From: Quercus robur
Lineage: Eukaryota > Streptophyta > Magnoliopsida > Fagales > Fagaceae
Direction of reading: 5' to 3'
DNA: 64,000 bases
Assembly (NCBI RefSeq): GCF_932294415.1
Contig: NC_065539.1
Coordinates: forward strand, 52,471,501-52,535,500
Of this stretch, positions 1-12,482 are shown piece after piece. The first letter of the stretch is position 1. Every line of letters begins with the position of its first letter. The translations under genes were made by a program, and so were the position numbers. The notes under the pieces were generated by a model. That model saw only the letters and a list, made by a program, of their open reading frames with translations, made no database searches and was not told the origin of the DNA.

Positions 1-389
1 GTGTGGTGCCGGCCAAACACTCTCCGAAGGTCAAGTTAGAATTCTTCTCCCCACTTTAGAGCGTTAGAGAGGGTCAATTAAAACGTACCTCGATTTGCGA
101 GGGTGTTAGGTCTTTTATAGTGGTAGAGAGTTGGCTTTTCTTCTTGGTTTCCAAATCTTTTCCATGTGGGACTCTAATACGAATTCTTCTGAGCGTGGTG
201 AGCAAGGATTTCCATTTTTGGATCTTAGGGCTTTTCTAGACAATAGGGACTTCGGATCATGGGCCCTTACTATGCTTGTCAGCGATGGGCCTTCAAAGCG
301 CATGAGATCATCTTTACACAGGTCCAGCAATTCCGATCCGTCAGGCCCATTAAGGTAGGCCCATCAGGCTCTATATTTTATCATCTTCA
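1..389 (-). repeat. Truncated LTR of an LTR retrotransposon, running off the left edge
   Basis: Read on the minus strand, this has LTR features: a possible 5' end beginning TGAAGATG near 389, a TATA-like TATAAAAG near 112-119, and downstream sequence of the type GACCTTCGGAGAG...GGCCGGCACCACAC that is common in plant LTR ends. The solo LTR at 49033 has a similar block (ACCATTGGAGGG...GGCTGGTACCACACC), so the two are probably distant relatives. The other end lies outside the window, so no target-site duplication can be tested and the 389 boundary is inferred. Treated as a fossil. Confidence 0.5.
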
Positions 390-3300
390 GGAGGGATCAT
401 GATACTGCTCTTTTCATAATAAAACACTTGTAGAAAGATATACCTGAAGACCCCACCTCACTTGTGGAATCTAGTTGTCAAGGGTGGCTCTACCTAGAGT
501 TCAGGGTGGTCACAAGACCACCCTGACTTGAAAAAAAATACAATTAATTTTTATAAATTTTGAAAATTTATGATTTTTTTTTCTATAAAAAAACTTTGTG
601 GTCCTAATTTTTTTTTTAGACCCAATATAATTAAATTATGGACAAAATTTGGCAAGAAGCATGGTTGTAGATTAAGGCTACAACTCTATTCAATATTTTT
701 TAATTGAACGTGAATTTTAACAAATCCACCATTTAACAACATTTTTTTCTTAAATCCTTCATACTTGCAACATTTCAAGAAGATAAAAGTTCAGTAGCTA
801 TGTCGTTAATCAAATATTTAAATTTCAAGTTTTTGTAATCTAAAATTATACATAAAAAATAATTTTATAGATCGAATGACAAATAACATCCGATTAGCAT
901 GAAATTTTAATGTGTTTTAAGAATATAGAGAACATGCAATTCATCGATTAGATGTTCAAAATATGTATCAATGTTAATTCATTTAGTGAGAGTGACTACA
1001 ACAAATTTTGTAGCTAAATTTTATTCTTCAACTTTGGTTTCCTTAACAACATATTAAGTCCTTACAAATAAAAATAAAAGTCCAAGAAAATTTTTATTTA
1101 ACTAAACTTTAAAAGAAATGTAACTTGCAACCTTGATAATGAGATTATCATGAAACGATTTCAAAATAAAAATATTTGTACAAGGAAATTGTAAGATTTA
1201 ATGTATTTGCGTGTGTGTGTGTGTTTTTTTTTTTTGGTCAATGTATGAAATTCTCTTTTTATTAGATTTTGTATAATTTAAGTTTCTTAAGGACTACTCT
1301 CAAAAAAATTCCTAGAGCTACCACTGCTAGTTGTGAGGGCAACTCAAAAGAAGAAAGTGGTTCCACAGGCTGGTCTGATCAAAGAGAGAATGTTGATGAA
1401 GAACTTCCATTAACATTCTCTGACACGTTTATGGTTAGAAAATTTTCAAATAAAGCCAAGAAGATTTGGAAGAAGCGCTGATAGTATTAGCAGTATTCGA
1501 AATCTTACTGCATGCCTTTAGATGCATCATGCAAGTGCAATTGATGACAATGGAAGCAATTTATGTTATTATTAATTATATCACTGCATTCTGGGCCAAA
1601 TTATCTCATATTTTAACATTGCGGAAAGTCCTGAAATTTATTATTGTATCATGCCATAATGAGAATGCAAGTCAAAGGTACAATGAAAAGGATATGCCAT
1701 TGTCCACACCAGGGCTTACCCTTTGAAATGTTGATGGAGAATGAGGAGAGTGGGTTAGTTGTGCTGTGTAGCAAAGTAGCAGTTGGTTAAATGGAAGAAT
1801 ACTTGAAACTAATCCCTGTGGGATTTAGGTGAAATCAAAGGGAAATAAACAAATAGTGTATAGTGTTGTTCAAAAAACATGTAGATGGTGACACACAATT
1901 GAATAGAATGATATAGAAAGGTGTTAATGGAACTCTCTCTCTCTCCTTGGGTTCAGTACTATTTAATCATACTGATATTTTGCTACAAGCCAACAGATTG
2001 ATAAATAAGGTTGAGCAAGTTGTTGCTTAAGATGATTGGCAACTAGTAGTGGTATAAATCCTAGCTATGAACCCACCAAGGACGATTTGTGCATTAAAAA
2101 ATCATGGCAAAGAGATCAAGTCCTGGGAATAACATTCAGGGTATGAACGGAAAAAAAAAAAAAGTTTATTATCATTCCAAAAACGTACTATTATAATGTT
2201 GTCAAACCCTCCAACATGGACGGTTATGTCCTGTACTTCCTACTGACAAACAGCTAATGCCTACACTTAATACAAACTCCCTCCTAATACTAAAACCATC
2301 TAGCTAATATTGATTGATTTTTAAGGTTCATATTTATGACTGAAATACAATTCTTTAGATATTGTAAAATTTGTCAATTTCTTTTGATAAAAATTAAATT
2401 TAACCATGTAACTTCTTTTCAATTAAAAAAAATTCAACTATGTAACTTAATCTTCTTGAAGAGATGGAAAGCATAGTTCCCTCGTTTGAACATGGCAAAA
2501 CATCCATACTGTCATGAAATCTTCATGCTCACGCAGGCTATGTTTATGGCAAAACGTGTTCCACCCTTCCTTAAGAACATAAACCCTGCAGGACTCCCAA
2601 GATTTGAACATCATTAAGTATTCCTTGCCTTTTATGTCATACACAATGACATGAATTCCATTAACAACAACTTCGTTCTTGTTTAGCAATGGTAAGAGAG
2701 TTTTTGACATCTAGTTTGTTCAAGGACAGCCTGCTTTGCTCACGCCCTTACATAACTGGATGTCAATTACTTCTCAAAAGGCTTAGAGCATGCTCCTATG
2801 AAGCAGTTGAGCCTTGGGACTGGTGGGAAATTAGGGGGCTTGTAGGCATAGGCTTTCCTGGACAGGCTTAATAATTGTGGTGGTTTTGGCTTGCTAGTAT
2901 TATTTGATACATGTTGCTTATGTCTAATTCGTTGGTTTTTAATTTCAAGCAAAGCCAAGGAAGTTTTCTCATCCAAATTGGAATGCTTTATGTGAAGAAG
3001 AATCATGGCGCCTTTGTCTTCCTCATTGAATTTGACAAGGAAGTCATTGCCATTAACTTATTCACTTAACCTTCTTTTCCCCATAATTTATTTTCAGTAT
3101 GGAAGTTTTTGTGAGGAAAGGAGTACATGCTACAGACTACAAGAGTGTAATATGGCAATGGGGTGTAATACATTGAAGCATAAGCAGTGGCGGCAGATAA
3201 TCCCTAATGGGTAATGAAAAAGTGTTCATCAAACTATAATTCACTAATTGTGTGTTCACTATTGGATCCAAAATTTTTTTTTTGTAGGTTTACTAAAAAT

Positions 3301-4382
3301 ATTATTCAATTCGTTTCAACAATTTGGCTAAGAGGGGCGGTAGGGAGTTAAATAATTTTTAGACAAAATAGAAATTTTATTTTATTATTATCATAAATCA
3401 TAAGACGTACAGAGTCGCAAGAACATAATTGTTTATGAAAAATGAAAATAGATGTGTGAATGCATTGGAATAGGTTGGATTTTTTTTTTTCTTTTTAAAC
3501 CCGACATAAATTTCACATGTTGAGAAATTTTCAACTCAACTTGATCCATAGGGAACATTTAGGGTTGGGTTGGGTCGTTAGAACCATTTTGTCAGGCCTA
3601 ACAAAAAAATTTGGTTTTCATTCACCAATTTAAACCAATTTTTTTATATTAAATGATTAAATTCTCATCTAAACTAAATTTCAAAATACTAAAATAAATT
3701 AAAATTTTTTGATGGGTTTATAAATTCTAAAATAAATTAAATTTTTTGATAGGTGTATAAAATCTAAAATAAAATAAATTAAAGAGTTTAAAATACATAT
3801 ATTTTTTAAAATATTAATTAACAACATGGGTTGGATCGGGATTGAAATTTTTCTCAACTTCAACCCAATCCAACCCAAGTTTCAAAAAATAAGGACCCAA
3901 CCAAACCCTTCAACCCACAAAAAAACAAACCCAGGCATTGGTTTGGACCAAGTTCATCAAGTTGGTGGATTTAATGAATCTACACATCAAAGAAGAACAA
4001 ACAAAAGAACTATAAAACTCACTAAAACAATAGAAAACAATTGACGCGGATGTTAATGGTTTATACAAGTTAAATTACATTAAAAAAAATAGAGAAAAAT
4101 GAGCAAATCCACGGTTGAACCAGTAGCAATCTTCCAACAAACTACCACAAAGGCATCTTGGAGTTCAAACTTTTACAATCATTACAAAGAATTAAGAAAC
4201 AAAGTCTAGACTATTAATTGATTGAACAATAACTAGAAAACCCAAACGATACTTAGAATTGGAGCCCCATACAAAACAGGATCCTTTTGAAGCAAACTGG
4301 GCAAACTCATAATTTTCAGCATCATTCTGCCACAAGTAAAACAAAAAAACAAAGATATGGTTTATTAAAACTGACAAATTCA
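390..4382. other. AT-rich intergenic stretch, repeat debris, no supported gene
   Basis: No open frame here resembles a known protein. At 490-540 the sequence AGGGTGGCTCTACC, followed by GGTGGTCACAAGACCACCCTGA, looks like one end of a degraded DNA transposon. At 3475-3960 blocks of GGTTGGGTTGGG and, later, its complement CCAACCCAATCC suggest another decayed inverted-repeat element. The rest is low-complexity A/T sequence. Confidence 0.5.
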
Positions 4383-5097
4383 TGTTCCAAACTACAAATA
4401 AGACATCATAACCAAACCAAATCTAAGAAACCTCTGTACATACAATTGAAAATCACAAGCAAGATTAGGATTATTGACATACAAGAAGGACACATAATGA
4501 AAAAAAACCTAGAAAAAGTCGGGATTGCATAAGTCACCATCTTGAATCTTCCAATCACACATCATTCATAGAGTACTAACCTGAAACATATGGTAGGCAT
4601 TACTCAAATATAGAACATGCCTACAAACACTCATTCACACATGCATACACACCAAAAAACATATTAAAAACAGTATTTTGACATAGATCCAGAAGCTAAT
4701 TCATTCTATTTCAAGGAATTCGATATATTTATTAGTTTATGCCTAGCAGGTAACTAAATCAAACTCCAAAGAGTCAAGCAATAGCAAGCATTGTTGGGCA
4801 TGAACATGATTGCTTGTTTATCATGTCAAAAATCATTAGTTCCAAAAACTTAAGCCATTATAAGTGGATAAATAATATAAGTCGAGCATGTTACGACATA
4901 AATTTGTTAGTGAAATAATTTACATGAAGCAAAGTTTTTTTTTTTTTGGGGGGGGGGTGTAGATGAAAGATAAAAATGAATGCGATAACCATTCATGAAA
5001 AAAGATAAAAAGAAGAAGAAATACCGAGAGAATTGAGAAGCTACCTTCATGAAACATTCCCGAATTACTACCAGATGTAGATCTTTGGGATGCACTG
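4383..5097 (-). pseudogene. 3' remnant of a second NLR gene copy
   Basis: This stretch is clearly homologous to 11752-12508, the 3' end of the NLR described at 12483-15511. Shared blocks include AAATAAGACATCATAACC (4395 region), the CATTCATTTAAAG/CATTCATGAAAAA region and the last few codons, ending in the same ATCTGGTAGTAATT with the stop codon. It keeps the 3'-UTR splice donor (GAAG then GTAGCT, exon base 5045) and most of the following intron. Homology stops a few codons into the LRR end, so nearly all of the coding region is missing. It lies just to the left of a LINE. It is best read as the leftover tail of a tandem duplicate of the neighbouring NLR. Confidence 0.8.
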
Positions 5098-5165
5098 CAA
5101 CACTAAATAACAAAGAGTAACTTATAAGTTATGACTAAGAGTATGATAATAAATTCAAATAGATA

Positions 5166-5176
5166 TTGCTAACTTT
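5166..5176. repeat. Target-site duplication, left copy (LINE)
   Basis: TTGCTAACTTT here matches 11007-11017 exactly. The last Ts blend into the LINE poly(A) tail, which reads as poly(T) on this strand. Confidence 0.85.
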
Positions 5177-5220
5177 TTTTTTTTTTTTTTTTTTTGAGAA
5201 TCCACATCAAAAGATTTTAT

Positions 5221-8200
5221 TCAGCTAAGGCTATGAAAATCAGCCTGAAGAACATCTGCAATCTCTGGTGGTACATCTTCCATCCAGACTTGTAATGACG
5301 AAAAAGAAAGTGCCCGCCTCGCAATCGAGTGAGCTATAGTATTACAATGCCTCCTTACATGAGAAAAAGAAATAATGGAGAAACTAGAGGCTAAGTACTG
5401 TATATCCTTGATAATATGACCGAACTGTGCAAGGCTATGAGAGTTTGACTTCAGAGCGTTCATGAGGATCTGTGAATCACCTTCCAGCACCCCCTTATTG
5501 AGACCAGTTTCCAACGCCAGCTCCATTGCACGCCTGGCTGCTAAGGCCTCAACTTCAATAGCTGTACTAGGTAGTGGAAGTCGCTGAGCCAAGGAGACCA
5601 TCACCTCCCCCTTGCTGTCCCTAATCACCACCCCTATTCCGGCCTGGTTTTCATCCTTGAAAAGTGCCCCATCAAAATTAATCTTGTACTGTTGGTGCGC
5701 TGGTGGCTGCCACTGCATTGAGGGTCTGTCCGTAGCTGCTGTTTCTGCATAATTATGCAGCAAAAATTCATGTAACCTGGTTCGAGCTAATTGCACCAAG
5801 TTTGGTAGATTTTCACCTCTTTTCCCAACCCTCATATCATTCCGTCTCTTCCATACAGCCCATACAACCATAGCAAATAGTTCCGGATCCCTGTTCTCCG
5901 CCAAAATGCATCCCATAAGATCATCAAAGCTCTTTATTTGCCTTAGACTGTGCTGGTTCCAAGCTTGTACCGAGAGCCAAATTTCCTCCAACTTCGGACA
6001 GAGGTATAGAGCATGAAGTGTGTCTTCTTGCTGCATCTTACAGTGATCACAGCAGTCATCATTTAACACCTTTCTTTTAACTAAATTCTGCTTCGTGGGG
6101 AGTGAGTTTTTCACAGCTCTCCAACTAGATTTTTGACTTTACTTGGCACGTTGAGACCCCATATCCCCTTCCACAGTGGCTTGAGCATCAACGGATCGGA
6201 CTGACCCGGTTGTTGATTCTGAAATTCCGTCTGCAGAAACTTATAACCCGACTTGACTGTGTATGCTCCATTAGCACTGTGAGGCCAAATTAGTTCATCC
6301 GGTTGCTCAGTGAGGCAAAGGGGAATGCTTTTCACCAATGTTGCCTCAAATTCCAGCAAGGTTTCATCAATTAACTCAGTCTTCCAGCATCTTCGTTCTT
6401 CATCAATCAAGCTTTGGACTTTTGCTTCAGCCAAAACATCTATCCGTGGAGATAAAACTAGTGCTGAATGTTTTTGTGGCAGCCACCTATCCCCCCAAAT
6501 ATGAGCTGACTTCCCATCTCCAATTCTCCAAATAGCCCCACGTTTAATCACATCTCTCCCTTTAATAATGCTCTTCCATGCATAGGATGCCGAGCTTGGA
6601 CAAGTGGCCTCCATGACTGAACAATTTGGGAAAAACTTTGCTTTAAAAATCCGATAAAACAGTGAGGATTTATCATGTAGAAGTCTCCAAGTTTGTTTAG
6701 CGAGCAAAGCATCATTAAAACGGGACAAGTCCTTGAATCCCATCCCTCCTTGCTCCTTTGGCTTACATAACTCTTCCCACCTTACCCAATGCACCTTTCG
6801 ACTATCTCCTCGCTGCCCCCAAAAAAATTTCCGAATAAGAGCTTCAATGTCATGGCACAGAGTAACCGGTAGTTTGAAACATGACATAGTGTAGGTAGGT
6901 AAAGCTTGAGCCACTGCTTTAATTAAAATTTCTCTCCCCGCTTGTGATAAGAGCTTGCCTTCCCACCCTTGGAGCCTTTTCCAAACTCTTTGCTTAATGT
7001 TAGCAAAGCAATCCTTCTTTTTTCTCCCTATGAAACTTGGCAATCCCAAATACTTCTCATATTGCTTGACCACGGGTACTCCAAGGGCTACTTGAATTGA
7101 AGCTTGCATTTGGTGGGAAGTGGACCTGCTAAAAAATAGAGTAGTTTTATCTCTATTTATTTGTTGCCCCGATGCTTGCTCATAAGTGGTTAGGATCTCC
7201 AAAAGCTTCTCACACTCATTAATTTTTGCCCTGCAAAAAATAAGGCCGTCATCTGCAAAAAGAAGGTGTGTTAGCTTCGGTGCACTTCTACAAATAGAAA
7301 CACCCCTTATATCTCCAGTCTCCTCTGCTTTTCTCAACAAACCATGAAACCCTTCTGTGCATAATAAGAATAAATAAGGAGACAAAGGATCTCCTTGGCG
7401 CAGCCCCCTTGAAGGTGTGATGTGACCATGTGGCTCTCCATTAATTAAAACGGAATAAGTAGCCCTTGAAATACATTGCATCATCAAATTTACCCAAGTG
7501 TCTCCAAAACCCATCTTCTTCATCAATTTCTCCATATACAACCACTCCACCCTATCATACGCCTTACTCATGTCCAGTTTAAGTGTCATATACCCCGTCT
7601 CCCCCGAACCATGGTTCCTCATATAATGGAGGGTTTCGAAAGCCACCATAATATTGTCAGAAATCAATCTATCCTTCACAAAAGCACTTTGTTGTTCCGA
7701 CACTAGGTTGGGAAGAATTTTCTTCAACCTGTTTGCCAAAACTTTTGAAAAAATTCTGTACAAAACGTTGCTGAGACTTATAGGGCGATATTGTGAAATA
7801 TATTCAGGACTATGAACTTTAGGGATTAAAGTTATGAAAGAATGACATAAAGATGGAGGGAGATTACCCGAATTAAGGAGATACAGAATATCATCAACCA
7901 CATCATTACCCACCAAAGACCAATAATGTTGGTAGAAAATGGGTGGCATTCCATCCGGTCCAGGTGATTTCAGGGGAGCCATCTGCTTAAGAGCTGTCTC
8001 TACTTCTTCTTTTTGGAACTCTGCCATCAAATCATTGTTCATATCATCTGTTACCACCCGGGGTATTTGAGCCAAAATCTCATCAAAATTCTCCGGGTTT
8101 TGGGAAGTGAAAAGAGCCTGGTAAAACTCCAACACAATCTCCTCCATTCGGCTAGGATTAGTGCACCATTGGCCTTCATTATCATACAGCCCCTTGATGT

Positions 8201-9311
8201 AGTTTTTCCTTCTTCGTTGTGAGGCTTTGCTATGAAAAAACCTCATATTCCTGTCCCCATCTTTTAACCATTGCACCTTAGCCCGTTGCCCCCACATCTG
8301 TGCCTCTTTATCAAGGAGTACATTTATTTCTTTCTCCAATTTCTTCATCAGTAACACCGAACCCCCACTACAAGCTACTCTCTCGGCCTGAGCTAGATTT
8401 TTCCTCTTTTGTTCCAACTCCCGTCTCACATTCCGGAAACAAGTCTTACTCCATTTGGTTAGGCTTTTCCCGCATTTATCCACTTTTTTTATCACTCTCT
8501 CTCCCCTGTGGCTGTCTCCTCCCTGCTGCCATACCACCTCAATTGTTGCCCCACACCCCGGATCACTCATCCACATCTGCTCAAACCGAAAAGGCCTCTG
8601 TTGCTTACAGTCCATTCCATCCGGATTGATTAACAAGGGCTTATGATCTGAAGTGGTAACATCAAGATGATGAACTTGTGTATCTGGAAACAAAGAAAAC
8701 CACTCATTGTTAGCCACTGCCCTATCTAATCTCTCCCATACTGTGAAATTTTCATAATGCTTATGCCATGTGAACTTTGATCCCACAAACCCAAGGTCCA
8801 TAAAACCACACTCATCCAATACATCTCTAAAAGCTTGCATCTGACTATGAGGCCGAGTCCTACCACCCAATTTTTCAGATTGCTTTGTAACTTCATTAAA
8901 ATCTCCCGCACATAGCCAAGGTGCATGACTTCGTGTTTTCAGATTTCTCAAACGTGCCCAAGCTTCATGTCTGAGTTGTGTATCTGGTTCTCCATAAAAA
9001 CCTGTGAATCTCCACTCCCCTTCCTTATTTTTGCAAATTGTGACATCAATATGGTTCTTTGAAAAAGTCTCTATATTTAAATCAACCTCCTCCTTCCAGT
9101 ACATCACTAAACCTCCTGATTTATTTCTCCTAGGTGCAATAAATCTATGCTTAAACTTCAAACGATCTTGAATGAAAATTAGCCTAGCTTCATCCGTCCA
9201 TGTCTCGGCTAAAAACACAACGGAGGGATCTTTTGCCCACACTATTTCTGCAAGCTGATTTTCTGTACGTTGGTTCCCAAACCCCCGACAGTTCCAACAT
9301 AAAAGACTCAT
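5221..9311 (-). CDS. LINE ORF2: endonuclease, reverse transcriptase, zinc-binding region and RNase H (one frameshift)
   Basis: ORF2 copies the element RNA at a nicked target site. The first 1066 codons (9311 to 6111) carry an APE-type endonuclease: CWNCRGFG near residue 5, AETW near 36, GDFNEV, and SDHKPLL near 220. A reverse transcriptase follows, with YRPISLSNVLYRIF, KLDMSKAYDRVEW, GLRQGDPLSPYLFL and the catalytic LLFADDGLIFC. Near 6115-6122 one base is missing compared with the usual VWRACKNSLPTK junction, so the frame ends in GEL. The next frame (6114 to 5221) gives the zinc-binding CDHC...H...CP region and an RNase H domain with INFDGA, EVEAL and EGDSQ, which hold acidic catalytic positions. 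Its ATG overlaps the ORF1 stop as ATGA at 9308-9311, a layout compatible with termination-reinitiation. Confidence 0.93.
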
Positions 9312-10765
9312 TGGTTTTGGTGGGGCTGGGAACCAGCCTCCGCCAATCTCTCTTTGTCACCTTTACCAACCCGAGAAACAATTTTCTTTTTTTTTTGTAA
9401 CTCCGGCTGACCCCCAGGAGGATGAGCACTCCGCTTTGAACCCACTGCATCTTCCATGATAACATCAGTGCCTGTGGTATACCTCAGCTGACGTTTCCAT
9501 GTAGCTATATTCCCTGTGTTAAGTTGTGAAGTATCGGATAGAGCAGATGATGGTGCACGGTTACTGCATGATAGTGTTGCATGTGCTTGAGTGGCCGTCA
9601 TGTACATTTCATTAATTGTCATCGATTCCAAAATATTTTCCTTGCCCGTTGGAGAGTTTGATTTGGGCTAAAATTCAGTTGCCGTGTCAAATTTGCTCAA
9701 TTCTCGATTAATCTCCTCTAATTTCTCTTCAAACAACTCAGCAGATAGGCTCCCTTTAATCTGATCCGTATTACCAGCATTGACTTCAATATCCACGTGG
9801 GAGTCTGTATGGAAAGGCATGGATTCTACCGGATTTGTCTCCTGAAAATCAGGAGATTTATTTCCTTCCTGATTTGGCGTCTCCTTCTCTGTACCGGACC
9901 TGATAATTTCCGGCACCGGACCCCCTCGCCGAATCATCACCCTTGGTTTTTCATGCTGCTTTGCTGTAGTCGGTGTACTTGAACTTGTAGTCGTTTGCTT
10001 GTAGAAACCCAGAACAGAGACGGAGCTTCTTTTTGATCGCACAAATGGTAAAGCTCTGATCCATGCACCATACTGTTGGGCTTCAGATGGTAACGTGCCA
10101 CCACTCTCAATCCACACCTCGCAATCCCGGTCATCGTGTGTGAGATTGCCGCACCAGTAGCACAGGTTTGACAGCCTCTCATATTTAAAAGAAACCCAGA
10201 TTTCCTTCCCATTTTCCAAAGAAACCACACGACCCCTGCATAAAGGTTTTGAAATATCCACCTTGACTCTTACTCGAACAAAACCATCTCCCATACTGTC
10301 ACATTCCACCGTGTTTTTGTCTACCACACCAGCAGCGCCACAAATCTTTTCTGCCACAGCCCTTGTTCAAAACCGAACTGGTAGTTCGTGTACCTGTATC
10401 CAAAAAGTCACCGTATTAAAATCAATCTCTGATACCTCAACCTCTTTGTCATACCTATGCAGAACCATAAGGTGCTTATCAAAGCTCCATGGTTCTGTAT
10501 TAAGAACTTGCTCCAGATCAGTTTTGTTATCGAAAGTAAAGAGCACCACGTGGTCACTCTCCTTTGTCACCCTAAACCCGTTTTTCATCCTCCATATGGG
10601 TGTAAAAGTTTTGGCAATAGCCTCCACATTCAGAGCCCTCTTAGTGAGAAACTTTGCTGCAAGTACGAACTCTGGTATTGCTTCTTCCTCTGTGATACTA
10701 ACTTTAGAAACCTCCACGTCCGAGAGAGTAAGACAACTCCAAGACTTAGCTAACTCCTCCATCAA
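9308..10765 (-). pseudogene. LINE ORF1: DUF4283 / zinc-knuckle RNA-binding protein, two in-frame stops
   Basis: ORF1 of plant L1 elements binds the element RNA. A single reading frame of about 485 codons runs from ATG 10765 to TGA 9308. It has a DUF4283-type N-terminus (LTKRALNVEAI, PWSFDKHLMVLHRYD) and a CCHC knuckle of the form C-YW-C-GNLT-H-DDRD-C near 10130-10165. A basic and polar tail follows, with KKKK near its end. Two in-frame stops interrupt it: TGA at 10367-10369 and TAG at 9668-9670. The frame is kept through both, so these are point substitutions, not indels. The ATGA overlap with ORF2 is intact. Confidence 0.88.
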
Positions 10766-11006
10766 TCTGAAAAGGCTAGAAACAGCCGATAGCGAATACA
10801 GAACTTAAGAATAGAGCAAAGCAAAAAGGTGTTTCCCCACCCCCGAAAGAAAGAAAAAAACCACTAAACCTTGAAGGTAAACCTGTTACCTCAAGGTACA
10901 AAGACGCCTTCCAAGGAAGGGACGGCTATTCTACGACCTAGGAGAAGATGGAGAGAACCACCTTTCGCTAGCGAAGAGAAACTTTACTTCTCAGTCCCCC
11001 TAAATT

Positions 11007-11017
11007 TTGCTAACTTT
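11007..11017. repeat. Target-site duplication, right copy (LINE)
   Basis: TTGCTAACTTT, identical to 5166-5176. Confidence 0.85.
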
Positions 11018-11751
11018 AGTAACACAAAGTATCAAGTTGTAGTTCCAATCACATAAATGAAGAAAAACAAAATTGTTCAACATGTATTAGTTGGAGATTA
11101 TGACTTGGATCACTCATTTCTCTTCATGAGCTTATGACAACCTAACAATGAGGAATGTAGTAAAAATACAATTTAAAGCAAGAGATTTGCTACCCAAAAG
11201 AAGAATTGGAAAAACAAATAGAAAAATTGGAAATCTCATTAAGAATTTATATGTTAGTCTTGTGAATCTTCTAGCTAGTAGTTTGTGCATCTCTTGGTTA
11301 CTAAGGTTAAGAGACGATGCAAAAAACAAAAAAGTACAACCTAAGAGCATCTTCCCAGAAACAAGGCACTAGTCCCTGTCCCCTACATGATCTCCTCAAA
11401 ACAACAATGTCTCAACACAAATGGGGAAAATAATCAAGAAAATTATTTCTGAACATGGATAGCAGTATTCACAAGCCAATACAGGGGCATCAATGAAAAG
11501 ACATAGGATGTCCCAAGCTAAAATGCAAGTACAAAAGACATCCTATCTTAAATTAGACTATAAAACTATAACCTTAGTGTGGGAGACTAACAATGTGAGC
11601 ATTTAGCGTTCAAACATCCTATTATCTATGTCAAAAAAAAAAAAAAAAAAATGATGAGAAGCAAAGTAAGCATTTGGAAATTTGAAACAAAAATATTTAT
11701 ATATAAACAAATCATAGGCTAACATGTGGCTTACTAATACAAACAATACGT
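11018..11751. other. Intergenic sequence between LINE and NLR, no supported gene
   Basis: This is the original flank on the right of the LINE. Open frames here are short and match nothing I recognise. There is a poly(A) run at 11633-11651. Confidence 0.5.
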
Positions 11752-12454
11752 GGTTCAAACTGCAAATAAGACATCATAACCAAACCAAATCTAAGAAACC
11801 TCTATACATAAAATTGAAAATTAACATGCATGAAAGACACATAATGAAAAATCAAGCAAAAGTAACATAAGTCAATATCTTGTATCTACCAATTACTCAA
11901 TGTCCACAGAGGACTTTCCTTCGAACATATGGTGAGCTTGACATACCCACATATAGAACACACCTATAAACACACTAACATACATGCATATACACCTTAA
12001 TACATATATAAACACAACATTAAAAGTCAGACCCTAAAACTAATTCTATCTATTTCGAGGAACTTGATTTGCCTATCCCAAGATGGTAGCTAAAAGAAAA
12101 ACTACAAGCAATGAAGCAGTACAAAGCATTAGTGAGCCTGATTCTACCACAGGTAAGGTAAAATAAAATAATTAAATAAATAAATTTAAACAAAGATATG
12201 ATAAAATAAATTTAATTGCAAGAGAAAAGATAACTTATTTATCATGTCAAAAAATATTAGTTCCTTTTCAAAGTGAATTAATAATATGATATAAATCAAG
12301 CTTCTTACGAACGTATACAAATTTATTAGTGAAATAGCTTAAATGATGCAATTTTTTTATTTTTATTTTTTATTTTTAAGGATAAAAGATAAAATAAATG
12401 CAATGACCATTCATTTAAAGATAAAAAGAAGAAGAAGAACAGAAAGACATGAGA

Positions 12455-12460
12455 ACGTAC
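12455..12460 (-). promoter_or_regulatory. Splice donor of a 3'-UTR intron in the NLR
   Basis: On the minus strand the NLR stop codon (12485-12483) is followed 21 bases later by GAAG then GTACGT, a strong donor. The same arrangement occurs in the remnant copy (GTAGCT at 5039-5044). An intron in the 3' UTR downstream of the stop could matter for nonsense-mediated decay, though here the stop lies within 50 bases of the junction, so it need not trigger it. Confidence 0.55.
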
Positions 12461-12482
12461 CTTCTTTAAACATTCCAAATTA

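Larger units (their letters stand above)
5177..11006 (-). mobile_element. Near-complete L1-type LINE with RNase H domain
   Basis: A 5.83-kb non-LTR retrotransposon inserted in minus orientation. It has a poly(A) tail (T tract 5177-5195), ORF2 with C-terminal RNase H, ORF1, a ~240-bp 5' UTR beginning near 11006 with GGGGGACTGAGAAG, and an 11-bp target duplication TTGCTAACTTT on both sides. Having both a 5' UTR and a tail means it is probably full length, unusual because most LINE copies are 5' truncated. Damage is light: two in-frame stops in ORF1 and one single-base frameshift in ORF2. It sits between the 3' remnant of one NLR copy and the second NLR. Confidence 0.95.

Noticed and set aside
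1269-1726. Two adjoining plus-strand frames
   Set aside because: No family resemblance; surrounded by repeat-like AT-rich sequence.
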